From 62-47 sp044463945 (GTDB lineage Bacteria > Pseudomonadota > Alphaproteobacteria > Rhizobiales > Xanthobacteraceae): 64,000 bases of DNA. Shown piece after piece: positions 26,299 to 34,262 of this stretch. The DNA lies in contig JBIQLW010000009.1 of NCBI GenBank assembly GCA_044463945.1, positions 52,729 to 116,728 of the forward strand. Direction: 5' to 3'. The translations under genes were made by a program, and so were the position numbers. The notes below the pieces were generated by a model. That model searched no databases and was not told the DNA's origin. It saw nothing but the letters and a program-made list of their open reading frames with translations. Positions within the stretch are counted from its first letter, which is position 1. Each line of letters opens with the position of its first letter.

Positions 26299-26589
26299 GT
26301 GGAAAGCTGGATCTGGATGGCATGGCTCGTCGCCACGTCGCCCATCTGGGCGACGCTGCTCTGGCATGTGTGGGATTTGGGTCTTCGGCCTCGTCTCCTC
26401 CCGACAAGAGAGGTCGAGGCGCTTGCCGACGCGATGATTGCCTTGCACGGGCCCCGCGCCGAGGAGGCCGCCTTCATCGAGGAGGACAGCGCGTGGCGCC
26501 GCTCCGAGATTTTCCAGCAAGGGAAATGGCACCGGGTGCGGCGCGAGCTTTGGCGGCGCTATGAGAGAGGCGAATGGGCGGGGCCGTGA
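26299..26589 (+). CDS. Small hypothetical membrane-anchored protein
   Basis: A 96-residue protein starting at GTG 26299, just after GTGAG-rich bases that could serve as a ribosome site. Residues about 4-24 are one hydrophobic, Trp-rich helix (WIWMAWLVATSPIWATLLW), and the rest is charged and soluble (REVEALADAMIALHGP, then WRRYERGEWAG). I do not recognise a named family. It is divergent from the XRE gene and shares the AT-rich inverted repeat region with it, so it could be the XRE target. Coding is supported by a coherent membrane-plus-amphipathic layout, not by homology. Confidence 0.6.
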   Translation: MESWIWMAWLVATSPIWATLLWHVWDLGLRPRLLPTREVEALADAMIALHGPRAEEAAFIEEDSAWRRSEIFQQGKWHRVRRELWRRYERGEWAGP

Positions 26590-26685
26590 GCGTCGATGCG
26601 CGCGGCTTCCGCGCCCGGTCGCGGCGCGCTCGTTGTGCTGACGCAAATAACGGCGTGATCGGCGATCGATTTGTTAGTTGCGAAC

Positions 26686-26699
26686 TTGCGTAGCCGCAA
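26686..26699 (+). promoter_or_regulatory. NnrR/FNR-family box before nirK
   Basis: TTGCG (26686-26690), four bases, CGCAA (26695-26699): a perfect palindrome identical to the NnrR consensus of CRP/FNR regulators that switch on denitrification genes when nitric oxide is present. It is 65 bases before the nirK ATG, right for an activator site. Confidence 0.75.
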
Positions 26700-26764
26700 A
26701 GAGCGCGCGAGGGGCCGCTGCATACTGACACTCGCGAAACACGGACACCGAAGAGGAGAGTGTC

Positions 26765-27883
26765 ATGATCACCCGTCGAACGGCCCTCCTGGGCGCAGCC
26801 ATCACCGCCCTTCTCGTCGCAGCGCCTGCGCTCGCCGACGATCTCAACCTGCCGCGCCAGGCCGTCGAACTGGTCGCGCCGCCCTTCGTCCACGCCCATG
26901 AGCAGGCCACCAAGGCCGGCCCGAAGATCATGGAGTTCAAGATGACGATCCGGGAGAAGGAAGTCGTCATCGACGATGCCGGCACCAAGCTCCAGGCCAT
27001 GACGTTCAACGGATCGATGCCCGGCCCGATGATGGTGGTGCACGAGGGCGACTACGTCGAACTGACGCTGGTCAACCCCGACACCAACACGATGCCGCAC
27101 AACATCGACTTCCACGCCGCGACCGGCGCGCTCGGCGGCGGTGCGCTGACCCACGTCAATCCCGGCGAACAGGTGGTGCTGCGCTTCAAGGCGACCCGCA
27201 CCGGCACCTTCGTCTATCACTGCGCGCCGGAAGGGATGATCCCGTGGCACGTGGTGTCGGGAATGCACGGCGCCATCATGGTGCTGCCGCGCGACGGCCT
27301 CAAGGACGGCAACGGCAAGCCGCTGCACTACGACCGCATCTACTATGTCGGCGAGAACGACCTCTACATCCCCAGGGATGAGAACGGGAAGTACAAGTCC
27401 TACGGCTCTCCCGGCGAGTCCTACGCCGACACCATGGAGGTGATGCGCAAGCTGGTGCCGACCCACGTCGTGTTCAACGGCCGCGTCGGCGCGCTGACCG
27501 GCAAGAACGCCATGACCTCCAAGGTCGGCGAGACGGTGATGATCGTCCACTCGCAGGCCAATCGTGACACCCGGCCTCACCTGATCGGCGGTCACGGCGA
27601 CTACGTCTGGGAGACCGGCAAGTTCAGCAACCCGCCGGAGAAGGACCTCGAAACCTGGTTCGTCCGTGGCGGCTCGGCGGCGGCGGCGCTCTACACCTTC
27701 CGTCAGCCCGGCATCTACGCCTACGTCAACCACAACCTGATCGAGGCGGCTGAACTCGGCGCGACCGCGCACGTCAAGGTCGATGGCGAGTGGAACAACG
27801 ACCTGATGAAGCAGGTCTCGCCTCCGGGCGCGATCCCGGTCGGCAAGTCCAGCGCGATCGCCCCGACCGTGGTGACACGCTGA
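26765..27883 (+). CDS. nirK: Copper-containing nitrite reductase
   Basis: A 372-residue periplasmic enzyme that reduces nitrite to nitric oxide. The N-terminus MITRRTALLGAAITALL is Tat-like, cleaved near ALA-DD. Two cupredoxin domains are present. Type 1 copper ligands are H112, C153, H162 and M167; type 2 ligands are H117, H152 and H323. The catalytic D115 (NIDFHA) and H277 (GGHGDYVW) are both there. An NnrR box lies 65 bases upstream and AGAGGAGAG gives a strong ribosome site. nirV follows. No nitric oxide reductase is in the window. The window gives no sign of recent transfer. Confidence 0.98.
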   Translation: MITRRTALLGAAITALLVAAPALADDLNLPRQAVELVAPPFVHAHEQATKAGPKIMEFKMTIREKEVVIDDAGTKLQAMTFNGSMPGPMMVVHEGDYVELTLVNPDTNTMPHNIDFHAATGALGGGALTHVNPGEQVVLRFKATRTGTFVYHCAPEGMIPWHVVSGMHGAIMVLPRDGLKDGNGKPLHYDRIYYVGENDLYIPRDENGKYKSYGSPGESYADTMEVMRKLVPTHVVFNGRVGALTGKNAMTSKVGETVMIVHSQANRDTRPHLIGGHGDYVWETGKFSNPPEKDLETWFVRGGSAAAALYTFRQPGIYAYVNHNLIEAAELGATAHVKVDGEWNNDLMKQVSPPGAIPVGKSSAIAPTVVTR

Positions 27884-27974
27884 GAGCATGATCCCGAAAA
27901 GTGGAGACCGGTTTTCGGAAAAGATCATGCTCCAACAAAAATGACTAGCATGATCCCGACAATGCGGATCATGC
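27884..27974. repeat. Palindromic repeat, family C (GAGCATGATC type)
   Basis: GAGCATGATCCCGAAAAGTG at 27884 pairs with GATCATGCTC (27923-27932) around a GACCGGTTTTCGG centre; a shorter second unit AGCATGATCC...GGATCATGC follows (27947-27974). Elements of this kind are widespread in Rhizobiales genomes. Between nirK and nirV it could form a hairpin that lowers or separates nirV transcription. Confidence 0.8.
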
Positions 27975-28082
27975 GTCCCCGAAAGAGACGGAGTCCGATC
28001 CGGCATCGCTGAACCGGACTCCGAGCGAGCGGCGAGGCGGCGCGCCGATGCCGGCGCGCCGCGCCCGCCGGGAGGACGGATC

Positions 28083-28964
28083 ATGCGAACCGCAATGACC
28101 CTCACACTGGCTTGCGCGGCCGTGGTGCTGGCAAGCCCTCCGGCGACGGCGGCGACAACGCTGCCGGTGCCGCCCACGCCGCCGACGGCCGAAGTCGCCG
28201 TCATCAAGGCGACCGATTTTCCCTATCGCGTCGCCGGCGATTTCTCACGCGACGGCCAGCCGGCGACCGCGCCGCTGCGTCAGATGCGGCTCGGCTCTCC
28301 GTTGCGGATCATGGTGCGTCAGGTTACCGCCGCCGAATATGCGCGCTGCGTCGATGACGGCGGCTGCCCGCGCATCGCCGGGGCCGAAGCCGCCGAGGAC
28401 CGGCCGATGGTCGGCGTGAGCTGGCGCGACGCCACCGCTTACGCGCGGTGGATGACGGTCAGGACCGGGCGGCTGCACCGGCTGCCGACCGACGAGGAAT
28501 GGGTGTTCGCGGCCGCCGAAAAGGCGACCGATGACGCCCTGCCGGTGACGGACACCGTCGACCCGGTGCGCGCCTGGATCGCGCGCTACGAGGCGGAGGC
28601 GGGGCGCGAGCGCCCGATGGTGCTCGAACCGCAGCCGATCGGCGCGTTCGGCCGCAACCGCAACGGATTGCAGGACGCGGCCGGCAACGTCTGGGAATGG
28701 ACCGACACCTGCTTCATCCGCCACGACGTCGATGCCTCGGGCGCGACGCGGGTGACCAACACCAATTGCGGCGTCCGCGTGGTGCAGGGCGCGCACCGCG
28801 CCTACATGACCGACTTCATCCGCGATCCGAGCACCGGCGGCTGCGCCGCCGGGGTGCCGCCGGCCAACCTCGGCTTCCGTCTGGTGGTCGAGCAGGAGCG
28901 CTGGCCGGGCCTGCGCCGGATCATCGAGCGGGTGGCGGACAGGATGCTGCTGCGGCGGCTGTAA
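28083..28964 (+). CDS. nirV: NirV, formylglycine-generating-enzyme-like exported protein
   Basis: A 293-residue protein with a signal peptide (residues 1-24) and an FGE-sulfatase (SUMF1-like) domain: MRQVTAAEYARCV near residue 78-90, DRPMVGVSWRDATAYARWM, RLPTDEEWVFAAAE and GLQDAAGNVWEWTDTCF near 200. The catalytic cysteine pair of true formylglycine-generating enzyme is not evident. nirV follows nirK in many denitrifiers; its exact job is unproven, perhaps in maturing NirK or copper delivery. GGGAGGACGGA ribosome site. Whether it is read from the nirK promoter through the repeat at 27884 is not clear. Confidence 0.92.
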   Translation: MRTAMTLTLACAAVVLASPPATAATTLPVPPTPPTAEVAVIKATDFPYRVAGDFSRDGQPATAPLRQMRLGSPLRIMVRQVTAAEYARCVDDGGCPRIAGAEAAEDRPMVGVSWRDATAYARWMTVRTGRLHRLPTDEEWVFAAAEKATDDALPVTDTVDPVRAWIARYEAEAGRERPMVLEPQPIGAFGRNRNGLQDAAGNVWEWTDTCFIRHDVDASGATRVTNTNCGVRVVQGAHRAYMTDFIRDPSTGGCAAGVPPANLGFRLVVEQERWPGLRRIIERVADRMLLRRL

Positions 28965-28977
28965 CGCCGCCGCCGTA

Positions 28978-29150
28978 ACACGAAAATCGTCATGTTCCGC
29001 GAAGGCGGAGTATCCAGTATTCCGTTTCGACAAGGGATTTCCCTTGCGCCCGCCTGGGTTACTGGATCGTCCGCCGGAGCCTGTCATCGGGCCGCGCTTT
29101 GCGCGGACCCGTTGGCGGACGATGACGCCTCGTTTCCGGTCGGGCTCTGA
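28978..29150. repeat. Palindromic intergenic repeat, family B, copy 4 (inverted)
   Basis: About 173 bases in inverse orientation: CACGAAAATCGTCATGTTCC, GCGAAGGCGGAGTATCCAGT, a variable centre, TACTGGATCGTCCGCCGGAG, the inserted GCGCGGACCCG block, and GATGACGCCTCGTTTCCGG. It separates nirV from the convergent amino-acid binding protein gene and could terminate both transcripts. Confidence 0.85.
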
Positions 29151-29161
29151 CGGGCTGTTCG

Positions 29162-30199
29162 CTACCGGATCGGCGGGGCGTACTGGATGCCGCCTTCGCT
29201 CCACAGGTGGTTGAGGCCGCGCGGGATGCCGAGCTTCGAGGCGGTGCCGACGTTGCGGTCGTAGGATTCGGCGTAGTTGCCGACCTGCCGGATAATCCGC
29301 ACCGCCCAGTCCCTGGTGAGGCCGATGCGCTCGCCATAGGTGCCCTCGGCGCCGACCAGCCGCTTGACGTCCGGCTTCTGCGATTTCAGCGCCTCGTCGA
29401 TGTTCTTCGACGTCACGCCGAGTTCCTCGGCGTTGAGCATGGCGAAGTGCGACCACTTCACGATGTCGAGCCACTGGCCGTCGCCCTGACGCACCGCCGG
29501 CCCCAGCGGCTCCTTGGAGATCACGTCGGGCAGGATGACGTGGTCGTTGGGCGCGGAGAGTTGCAGCCGCTCGGCATAAAGCTGCGAGACGTCGCTGGTG
29601 AACACGTCGCAGGTCCCGCTGTCGTAAGCCTTCAGCGTTTTCGTCATGTCGGGAAACGCCATCTCCTGGAATTTCATGTTGTTGGCGCGAAAATAGTCGC
29701 CGAGATTGAGCTGGGTGGTGGTGCCCGACTGCACGCAAACCTTGCTGTTGTCGAGTTCCAGCGCCGAGTCCTTGTTGGCGCTCTTGCGGACCATGAAGCC
29801 CTGACCGTCATAATAGTTCACCGCGGCGAAGCTCAGGCCGAACTCGGCCTCGCGCGACATCGTCCAGGTCGAGTTGCGCGACAACAGGTCGATGGTGCCC
29901 GCTTGCAGCGCCTTGAAGCGGTCCTCGGCGTTGAGCGGGACGTACTTGACCTTGGTGGCGTCGTTGAACACGGCGGCGGCGACCGCGCGGCACAGATCGA
30001 CGTCGAGACCCGACCACACGCCCTTGTCGTCGGCGTTGGAGAACCCCGGCAGGCCGGTCGAGACGCCGCAGATCAGGTGACCGCGGTCCTTGACCGTCTT
30101 CAGCATCTGGGCGTCGGCGCGCTCGGGCGCGGCGAACGCCGCGACGGCGGCGAGACCGACGATGGCGGCGCGGGCGCGGGAGAAATCGAAATTCAGCAT
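29162..30199 (-). CDS. Amino-acid ABC transporter substrate-binding protein (AapJ/BztA-like)
   Basis: A 345-residue periplasmic binding protein with a signal peptide (residues 1-30) and the family 3 solute-binding fold: KDRGHLICGVSTGLPGFSN, then WSGLDVDLCRAVAAAVF and LLSRNSTWTMSRE. Three Cys residues (in the C(G)V, CRA and KVCVQ regions) fit general L-amino-acid binding proteins AapJ and BztA. No cognate permease or ATPase gene is adjacent, so it must use components encoded elsewhere. Gap to the L,D-transpeptidase upstream is 52 bases. Confidence 0.92.
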   Translation of the reverse strand: MLNFDFSRARAAIVGLAAVAAFAAPERADAQMLKTVKDRGHLICGVSTGLPGFSNADDKGVWSGLDVDLCRAVAAAVFNDATKVKYVPLNAEDRFKALQAGTIDLLSRNSTWTMSREAEFGLSFAAVNYYDGQGFMVRKSANKDSALELDNSKVCVQSGTTTQLNLGDYFRANNMKFQEMAFPDMTKTLKAYDSGTCDVFTSDVSQLYAERLQLSAPNDHVILPDVISKEPLGPAVRQGDGQWLDIVKWSHFAMLNAEELGVTSKNIDEALKSQKPDVKRLVGAEGTYGERIGLTRDWAVRIIRQVGNYAESYDRNVGTASKLGIPRGLNHLWSEGGIQYAPPIR

Positions 30200-30251
30200 G
30201 GCACTATCTCGCTCATGAACGGGGCGCGGGACGCGCGGGACGGGCGGCGGA

Positions 30252-30860
30252 TCACAGGGACGGCCGCTGGCGGACGACGACCTTGGTGCCGACCGGCACG
30301 CGGCTGTAGAGATCGATCACGTCAGCGTTCACCATCCCGAAGCATCCCGACGACACCGCCTTGCCGATGGTGTCGGGCTGGTTGGTGCCGTGGATGCGAT
30401 AGACCGTGGCGCCGAGATACATCGCGCGGGCGCCGAGCGGGTTGCCCGGCCCGCCGGCCATGAAGCGCGGCAGATAGGGCTGGCGCTTGATCATTTCCGG
30501 CGGCGGCGTCCAGTCCGGCCACTCGGCCTTGCGGGTGATCTTCAGCAGACCCTGCCACTGGAAGCCCTCGCGGCCGACGCGCACCCCGTAGCGGATGGCG
30601 CGGCCGTTGCCCTGCACCAGATAAAGGAACCGCTCGGAGGTGTGGACGATGATGGTGCCGGGCGGCTCGGTGGTGCGATACAGCACCATCTGCCGCTGGA
30701 ACTGCGGCGGCAGTTGCACCGATTCGTCGGGGATGCGGCCGGGCTCGTCGCCGATGCTCATGTCCTCGATCTGGATTTGACTGAAGCCCGGCGATGTCGG
30801 CAGCATGACGAGCACGGCCGCTGCCAGGAGCGGCATCCAGAGCAGGCGTCGAAGAAGCAT
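30252..30860 (-). CDS. L,D-transpeptidase (YkuD/ErfK family)
   Basis: A 202-residue exported enzyme, signal residues 1-27. The catalytic YkuD core has H157 in RIHGTNQPDTIGKAVSSG and C173 in SSGCFGM. Such enzymes make 3-3 peptidoglycan cross-links or attach proteins such as Braun lipoprotein to the wall. The usual Arg after Cys-x (SxGCxR) is Gly here, a small departure worth noting. It lies on the same strand as, and just upstream of, the amino-acid binding protein; a shared operon is possible but not required. Confidence 0.9.
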   Translation of the reverse strand: MLLRRLLWMPLLAAAVLVMLPTSPGFSQIQIEDMSIGDEPGRIPDESVQLPPQFQRQMVLYRTTEPPGTIIVHTSERFLYLVQGNGRAIRYGVRVGREGFQWQGLLKITRKAEWPDWTPPPEMIKRQPYLPRFMAGGPGNPLGARAMYLGATVYRIHGTNQPDTIGKAVSSGCFGMVNADVIDLYSRVPVGTKVVVRQRPSL

Positions 30861-30979
30861 TCGGCGATCCTTGTGGTCGATGACGCGGACCCCGGACGAG
30901 GCCGCGAAGCGCGGATGGATGTCGAGCGGATATCAAATCGCACCATGGCGGCGATGGCAAGCCGCAGAGGTGCGGCGGA

Positions 30980-31114
30980 TCAATGCGGCGCGATCCACAG
31001 CCGCAGGCCGTAGGCGACGAGCGTCACCGCGCCGACGCCGCCGAGCCATAGCGCGGCGAACCACAACAGGCGTCGCGGCAGCGGAAGCTGCGTGTCGTCG
31101 TCGCGCCGCGCCAT
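30980..31114 (-). CDS. Small third subunit of cytochrome bd-type quinol oxidase (DUF2474/CydX-like)
   Basis: A 44-residue protein with one transmembrane helix (residues about 16-38, RRLLWFAALWLGGVGAVTL) and a basic, polar N-terminus. It starts at ATG 31114, whose A is the last base of the cydB stop (TGATG), so it is translationally coupled. DUF2474 proteins of this size follow cioAB genes and play the role of CydX, stabilising the haems. Too short for many gene finders. Confidence 0.85.
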   Translation of the reverse strand: MARRDDDTQLPLPRRLLWFAALWLGGVGAVTLVAYGLRLWIAPH

Positions 31115-32124
31115 CAGTGATAGCCGCTCTCGGGGTCCACCTTGCCGCGAAACACCCAGTAGGCCCATCCGGTGTAGATCAGGATGATCGGAATCAGGAT
31201 CGACACGCCGACCAGCATGAACACCTGGCTGTTTTCCGGCGCGGCCGCCTGCCAGATGGTGATGCTGCGCGGCACGATGTAGGGATACATGCTGATGCCG
31301 AGCCCGGCATAGGACAGCGCGAACAGCACCAGCGCCAGCAGGAACGGCCAATGATCCTGCCGCCGCGCCAGGCTGCGCAGCGACAGCGCGGCCACCGCCG
31401 CCACCGCGACCGGCACCGGCGCGGTGAACAGAATGTTCGGCCAGGCGAACCAGCGCCGCGCGTATTCGGCGTCGAGGAACGGCGTCGCCAGGCTGACCAC
31501 GCCGATCGCGCCGAGCATCGCGATCAACAGCCACCAGCTCAGGCGATAGGCGCGCTCGCGCAATTCTCCGGTGGTCTTCATCACCAGCCAGGTCGCGCCG
31601 AGCAAGGCGTAGCCGATGACCAGCGCGACGCCGGTCAGGACGCTGAACGGCGTCAGCCAGTCCCACCAGCCGCCGGCATAGGCGCGCTCAGTCACCTTGA
31701 TGCCTTGCAGGATGGCGCCGAGCGCGATGCCCTGCGCCAGCGCCGCGACCAGCGAGCCGCCGGCGAAGGCAAGGTCCCAGCGGTTGCGCTCGCGCTGCGA
31801 GCGCCAGCGGAATTCGAAGGCGACGCCGCGAAAGACCAGGCCGAGCAGCATGGCGATGATCGGCGTGTAGAGCGCCGGCATCAGCACCGCATAGGCCAGC
31901 GGAAACGCCGCGAACAATCCGCCGCCGCCGAGCACCAGCCATGTCTCGTTGCCGTCCCACACCGGGGCGACGCTGTTCATCATGACGTCGCGATGGTCCT
32001 TGCGCGGAAACAGCGGGAACAGGATGCCGATGCCGAGATCGAAGCCGTCCATCACGACATAGACGAACACCGCGAAGGCGATGATGAAAGCCCAGACCAG
32101 GGCGATTGTCGAAACCTGATCCAT
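31114..32124 (-). CDS. cydB: Cytochrome bd quinol oxidase subunit II (cyanide-insensitive type)
   Basis: A 336-residue membrane protein with about eight helices: FVYVVMDGFDLGIGILFP near the start, APVWDGNETWLVLGGGGLF, and FPLAYAVLMPALYTPIIAML. The family sits beside CydA and holds the oxidase together. Starts five bases after the cydA stop. With the gene at 30980 it completes a CioA-CioB-small-subunit oxidase that takes electrons from quinol and reduces oxygen without pumping. Confidence 0.95.
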   Translation of the reverse strand: MDQVSTIALVWAFIIAFAVFVYVVMDGFDLGIGILFPLFPRKDHRDVMMNSVAPVWDGNETWLVLGGGGLFAAFPLAYAVLMPALYTPIIAMLLGLVFRGVAFEFRWRSQRERNRWDLAFAGGSLVAALAQGIALGAILQGIKVTERAYAGGWWDWLTPFSVLTGVALVIGYALLGATWLVMKTTGELRERAYRLSWWLLIAMLGAIGVVSLATPFLDAEYARRWFAWPNILFTAPVPVAVAAVAALSLRSLARRQDHWPFLLALVLFALSYAGLGISMYPYIVPRSITIWQAAAPENSQVFMLVGVSILIPIILIYTGWAYWVFRGKVDPESGYH

Positions 32125-32129
32125 GGCGC

Positions 32130-33536
32130 TCACCGTTTCGCGTAGGTCGCAACACCCGAGGCGGGCGTGATGCCGGCGGCGTGGCTCGGCTCGTCGCCGC
32201 GCGGGCCTTCCTCGCCGGCGTGCGGCGGCTGCGCCATCAGGCGCAGGATGTAGACGACACCGGCGGCGAACAGCAGGAAGTAGACGACCGCGAAGGCGAT
32301 CAGCGACGAGGCGACCGCCGGCGCGGCCAGCGGCGACACTGAATCGGCGGTGCGCAGCAGGCCGTAGACCGTGAACGGCTGGCGACCGACCTCGGTGGTG
32401 AACCAGCCGGCCAGCACCGCGACGAAGCCGGCCGGCGCCATCGCCATGGCGAAATAATGCAGCGGCCGGGAGTCGTACAGCCGGCCGCGCCAGCGCAGCC
32501 ACAGGCTCAGGAGGCCGAGGCCCACCATCAGGAAGCCGAGCCCCACCATGACGCGGAACGACCAGAACACCACCGGCACCGGCGGCCAGTTTTCACGCGG
32601 CACGGTGTCGAGCCCGGCCAGCGGCGCGTCGAGCGAATGCTTGAGGATCAGCGACGACAGCTTTGGAATCTGGACGGCGTAATCGACTTTCGCCCCCGCC
32701 TGATCGGGCAGGCCGAACAGGATCAGCGGCGCGCCGTCGGGATGGCTCCGGTAGTGGCCCTCCATCGCCATCACCTTGGCGGGCTGGTGCGCCAGCGTGT
32801 TGAGGCCGTGCTGGTCGCCGGCGACAATCTGGATCGGCGCGACGATCGTCGCCATCCACATCGCCATCGAGAACATGACGCGCGCGCCCTCGCGCTGCGG
32901 ATCGCTCAGCAGGTGAAACGCGCCGACGCCGCCGACCACCAGCGCCGTGGTGAGATAAGCGGCCAGCACCATATGCACGAGGCGGTAGGGGAACGACGGG
33001 TTGAAGATCACCTTCCACCAATCGGCGGCGACGAACTGCCCGGCCTCGTTGACGGCGTAGCCCGCCGGCGTCTGCATCCACGAATTGGCCGACAGAATCC
33101 AGAACGCCGAGATCAGCGTGCCGACGGCGACCATCAGCGTGGCGATGAAGTGCAGGCGCGGCCCGACCTTCTTGAGGCCGAACAGCATGACGCCGAGAAA
33201 GCCGGCTTCGAGAAAGAACGCGGTCAGCACCTCGTAGGCCATCAGCGGGCCGATCACCGGCCCGGTCTTGTCGGAGAACGCCGCCCAGTTGGTGCCGAAC
33301 TGGTAGGACATCACCACGCCCGACACCACGCCCATGCCGAAGACGATGGCGAAGATCTTCAGCCAGTAATTGAACAAAGCGAGAAAGACCTCGCGTCTGG
33401 TCCACAGCCACAGCGCCTCCAGCACCGCGAGGTAGCTCGCGAGCCCGATCGAGAAAGCGGGAAACACGATGTGGAACGACATCGTGAATGCGAACTGCGC
33501 GCGGGCGAGAACGACTGCGTCAAGACCATCGAGCAT
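32130..33536 (-). CDS. cydA: Cytochrome bd quinol oxidase subunit I (cyanide-insensitive type)
   Basis: A 468-residue membrane protein. H22 in FTMSFHIVFPAFSIG is a haem ligand, GRQPFTVYGLLRT is the conserved quinol-region block, and the loop between helices 6 and 7 is short, which marks the cyanide-insensitive (CioA) type. Typical family blocks YEVLTAFFLEAGFLGVMLF, and later GDQHG, are present. It gives the cell a high-affinity or NO- and cyanide-tolerant route to oxygen. The 243-base region upstream shows no clear FNR/FixK box. Confidence 0.95.
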   Translation of the reverse strand: MLDGLDAVVLARAQFAFTMSFHIVFPAFSIGLASYLAVLEALWLWTRREVFLALFNYWLKIFAIVFGMGVVSGVVMSYQFGTNWAAFSDKTGPVIGPLMAYEVLTAFFLEAGFLGVMLFGLKKVGPRLHFIATLMVAVGTLISAFWILSANSWMQTPAGYAVNEAGQFVAADWWKVIFNPSFPYRLVHMVLAAYLTTALVVGGVGAFHLLSDPQREGARVMFSMAMWMATIVAPIQIVAGDQHGLNTLAHQPAKVMAMEGHYRSHPDGAPLILFGLPDQAGAKVDYAVQIPKLSSLILKHSLDAPLAGLDTVPRENWPPVPVVFWSFRVMVGLGFLMVGLGLLSLWLRWRGRLYDSRPLHYFAMAMAPAGFVAVLAGWFTTEVGRQPFTVYGLLRTADSVSPLAAPAVASSLIAFAVVYFLLFAAGVVYILRLMAQPPHAGEEGPRGDEPSHAAGITPASGVATYAKR

Positions 33537-33779
33537 GAGGCGGACCTCCGGCGAAGCACGGTGAGGATGATCGCGCGTCGCCCGCCTGACAAGCGGCTGA
33601 CCGCCTCTGACGGGAGAGGCACTTGACCAGTGACGGCGGCGATGCTGAACATCCGATGAATGGCCCGAATGCGCGCTTCACAATAATTTGCCTGACAAAG
33701 CGCCGACGGCGTTGAAACGTTCCCGGCCTCGGCTAGGATTGCGCGGTTTTGACACGGCAACGCGCCGGGGAGAACGACA

Positions 33780-34262
33780 ATGACAACGATCCATCATCTC
33801 GGAATGAATCATCTCAAATTGCTTTGTGCGGCGGCGGTGTCCGGCTTCGCCATGCTGTCGGTGACGGTGCCGGCTCACGCGCTGACCGCACAGGAATGCA
33901 GCGCCAAATATCAGGCCGCCAAGACGGCGGGCACGCTGAACGGCCAGAAGTGGAACGACTTCCGCAAGACCCAGTGCGCCGATGCCGCGGCCGCGGCGCC
34001 CGCAGCCACGCCCAATAGCGCACCCAAGACCACCGCGACGGCGCCGGCCGCGGCCGCGCCGGCCGCCATCGGCAACGCCCGGTTCCCGAGCGCGATCGAT
34101 CCGAAATACGCCAAGGAAAAGCCGAGCAAGGCGCGGATGCACACCTGCGTCGATCAGTACAATGCCAACAAGGCGGCCAACGCCAATGGCGGCCTGAAAT
34201 GGATTCAGAAGGGCGGCGGCTATTACAGCGAATGCAACAAGCGGCTGAAGGGCGCGGCGTAA
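33780..34262 (+). CDS. Exported four-cysteine repeat protein of unknown function
   Basis: A 160-residue exported protein. Residues 1-35 are a signal peptide (ATG 33804 would give a shorter one). Two similar half-domains follow, each with two cysteines: C40 and C66 (TAQECSAKYQAAKTAG...TQC) and C123 and C152 (HTCVDQYNANKAANA...SEC). The pattern C-x3-Y-x2-N/A-K is shared by both. An Ala/Pro linker (about 68-98) joins them. It is PsiF-like in repeat length but not a confident match. The stop TAA overlaps the ATG of the next gene (TAATG), which encodes a DsbA-family protein. Coupling suggests the neighbour forms its disulfides. Confidence 0.8.
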   Translation: MTTIHHLGMNHLKLLCAAAVSGFAMLSVTVPAHALTAQECSAKYQAAKTAGTLNGQKWNDFRKTQCADAAAAAPAATPNSAPKTTATAPAAAAPAAIGNARFPSAIDPKYAKEKPSKARMHTCVDQYNANKAANANGGLKWIQKGGGYYSECNKRLKGAA

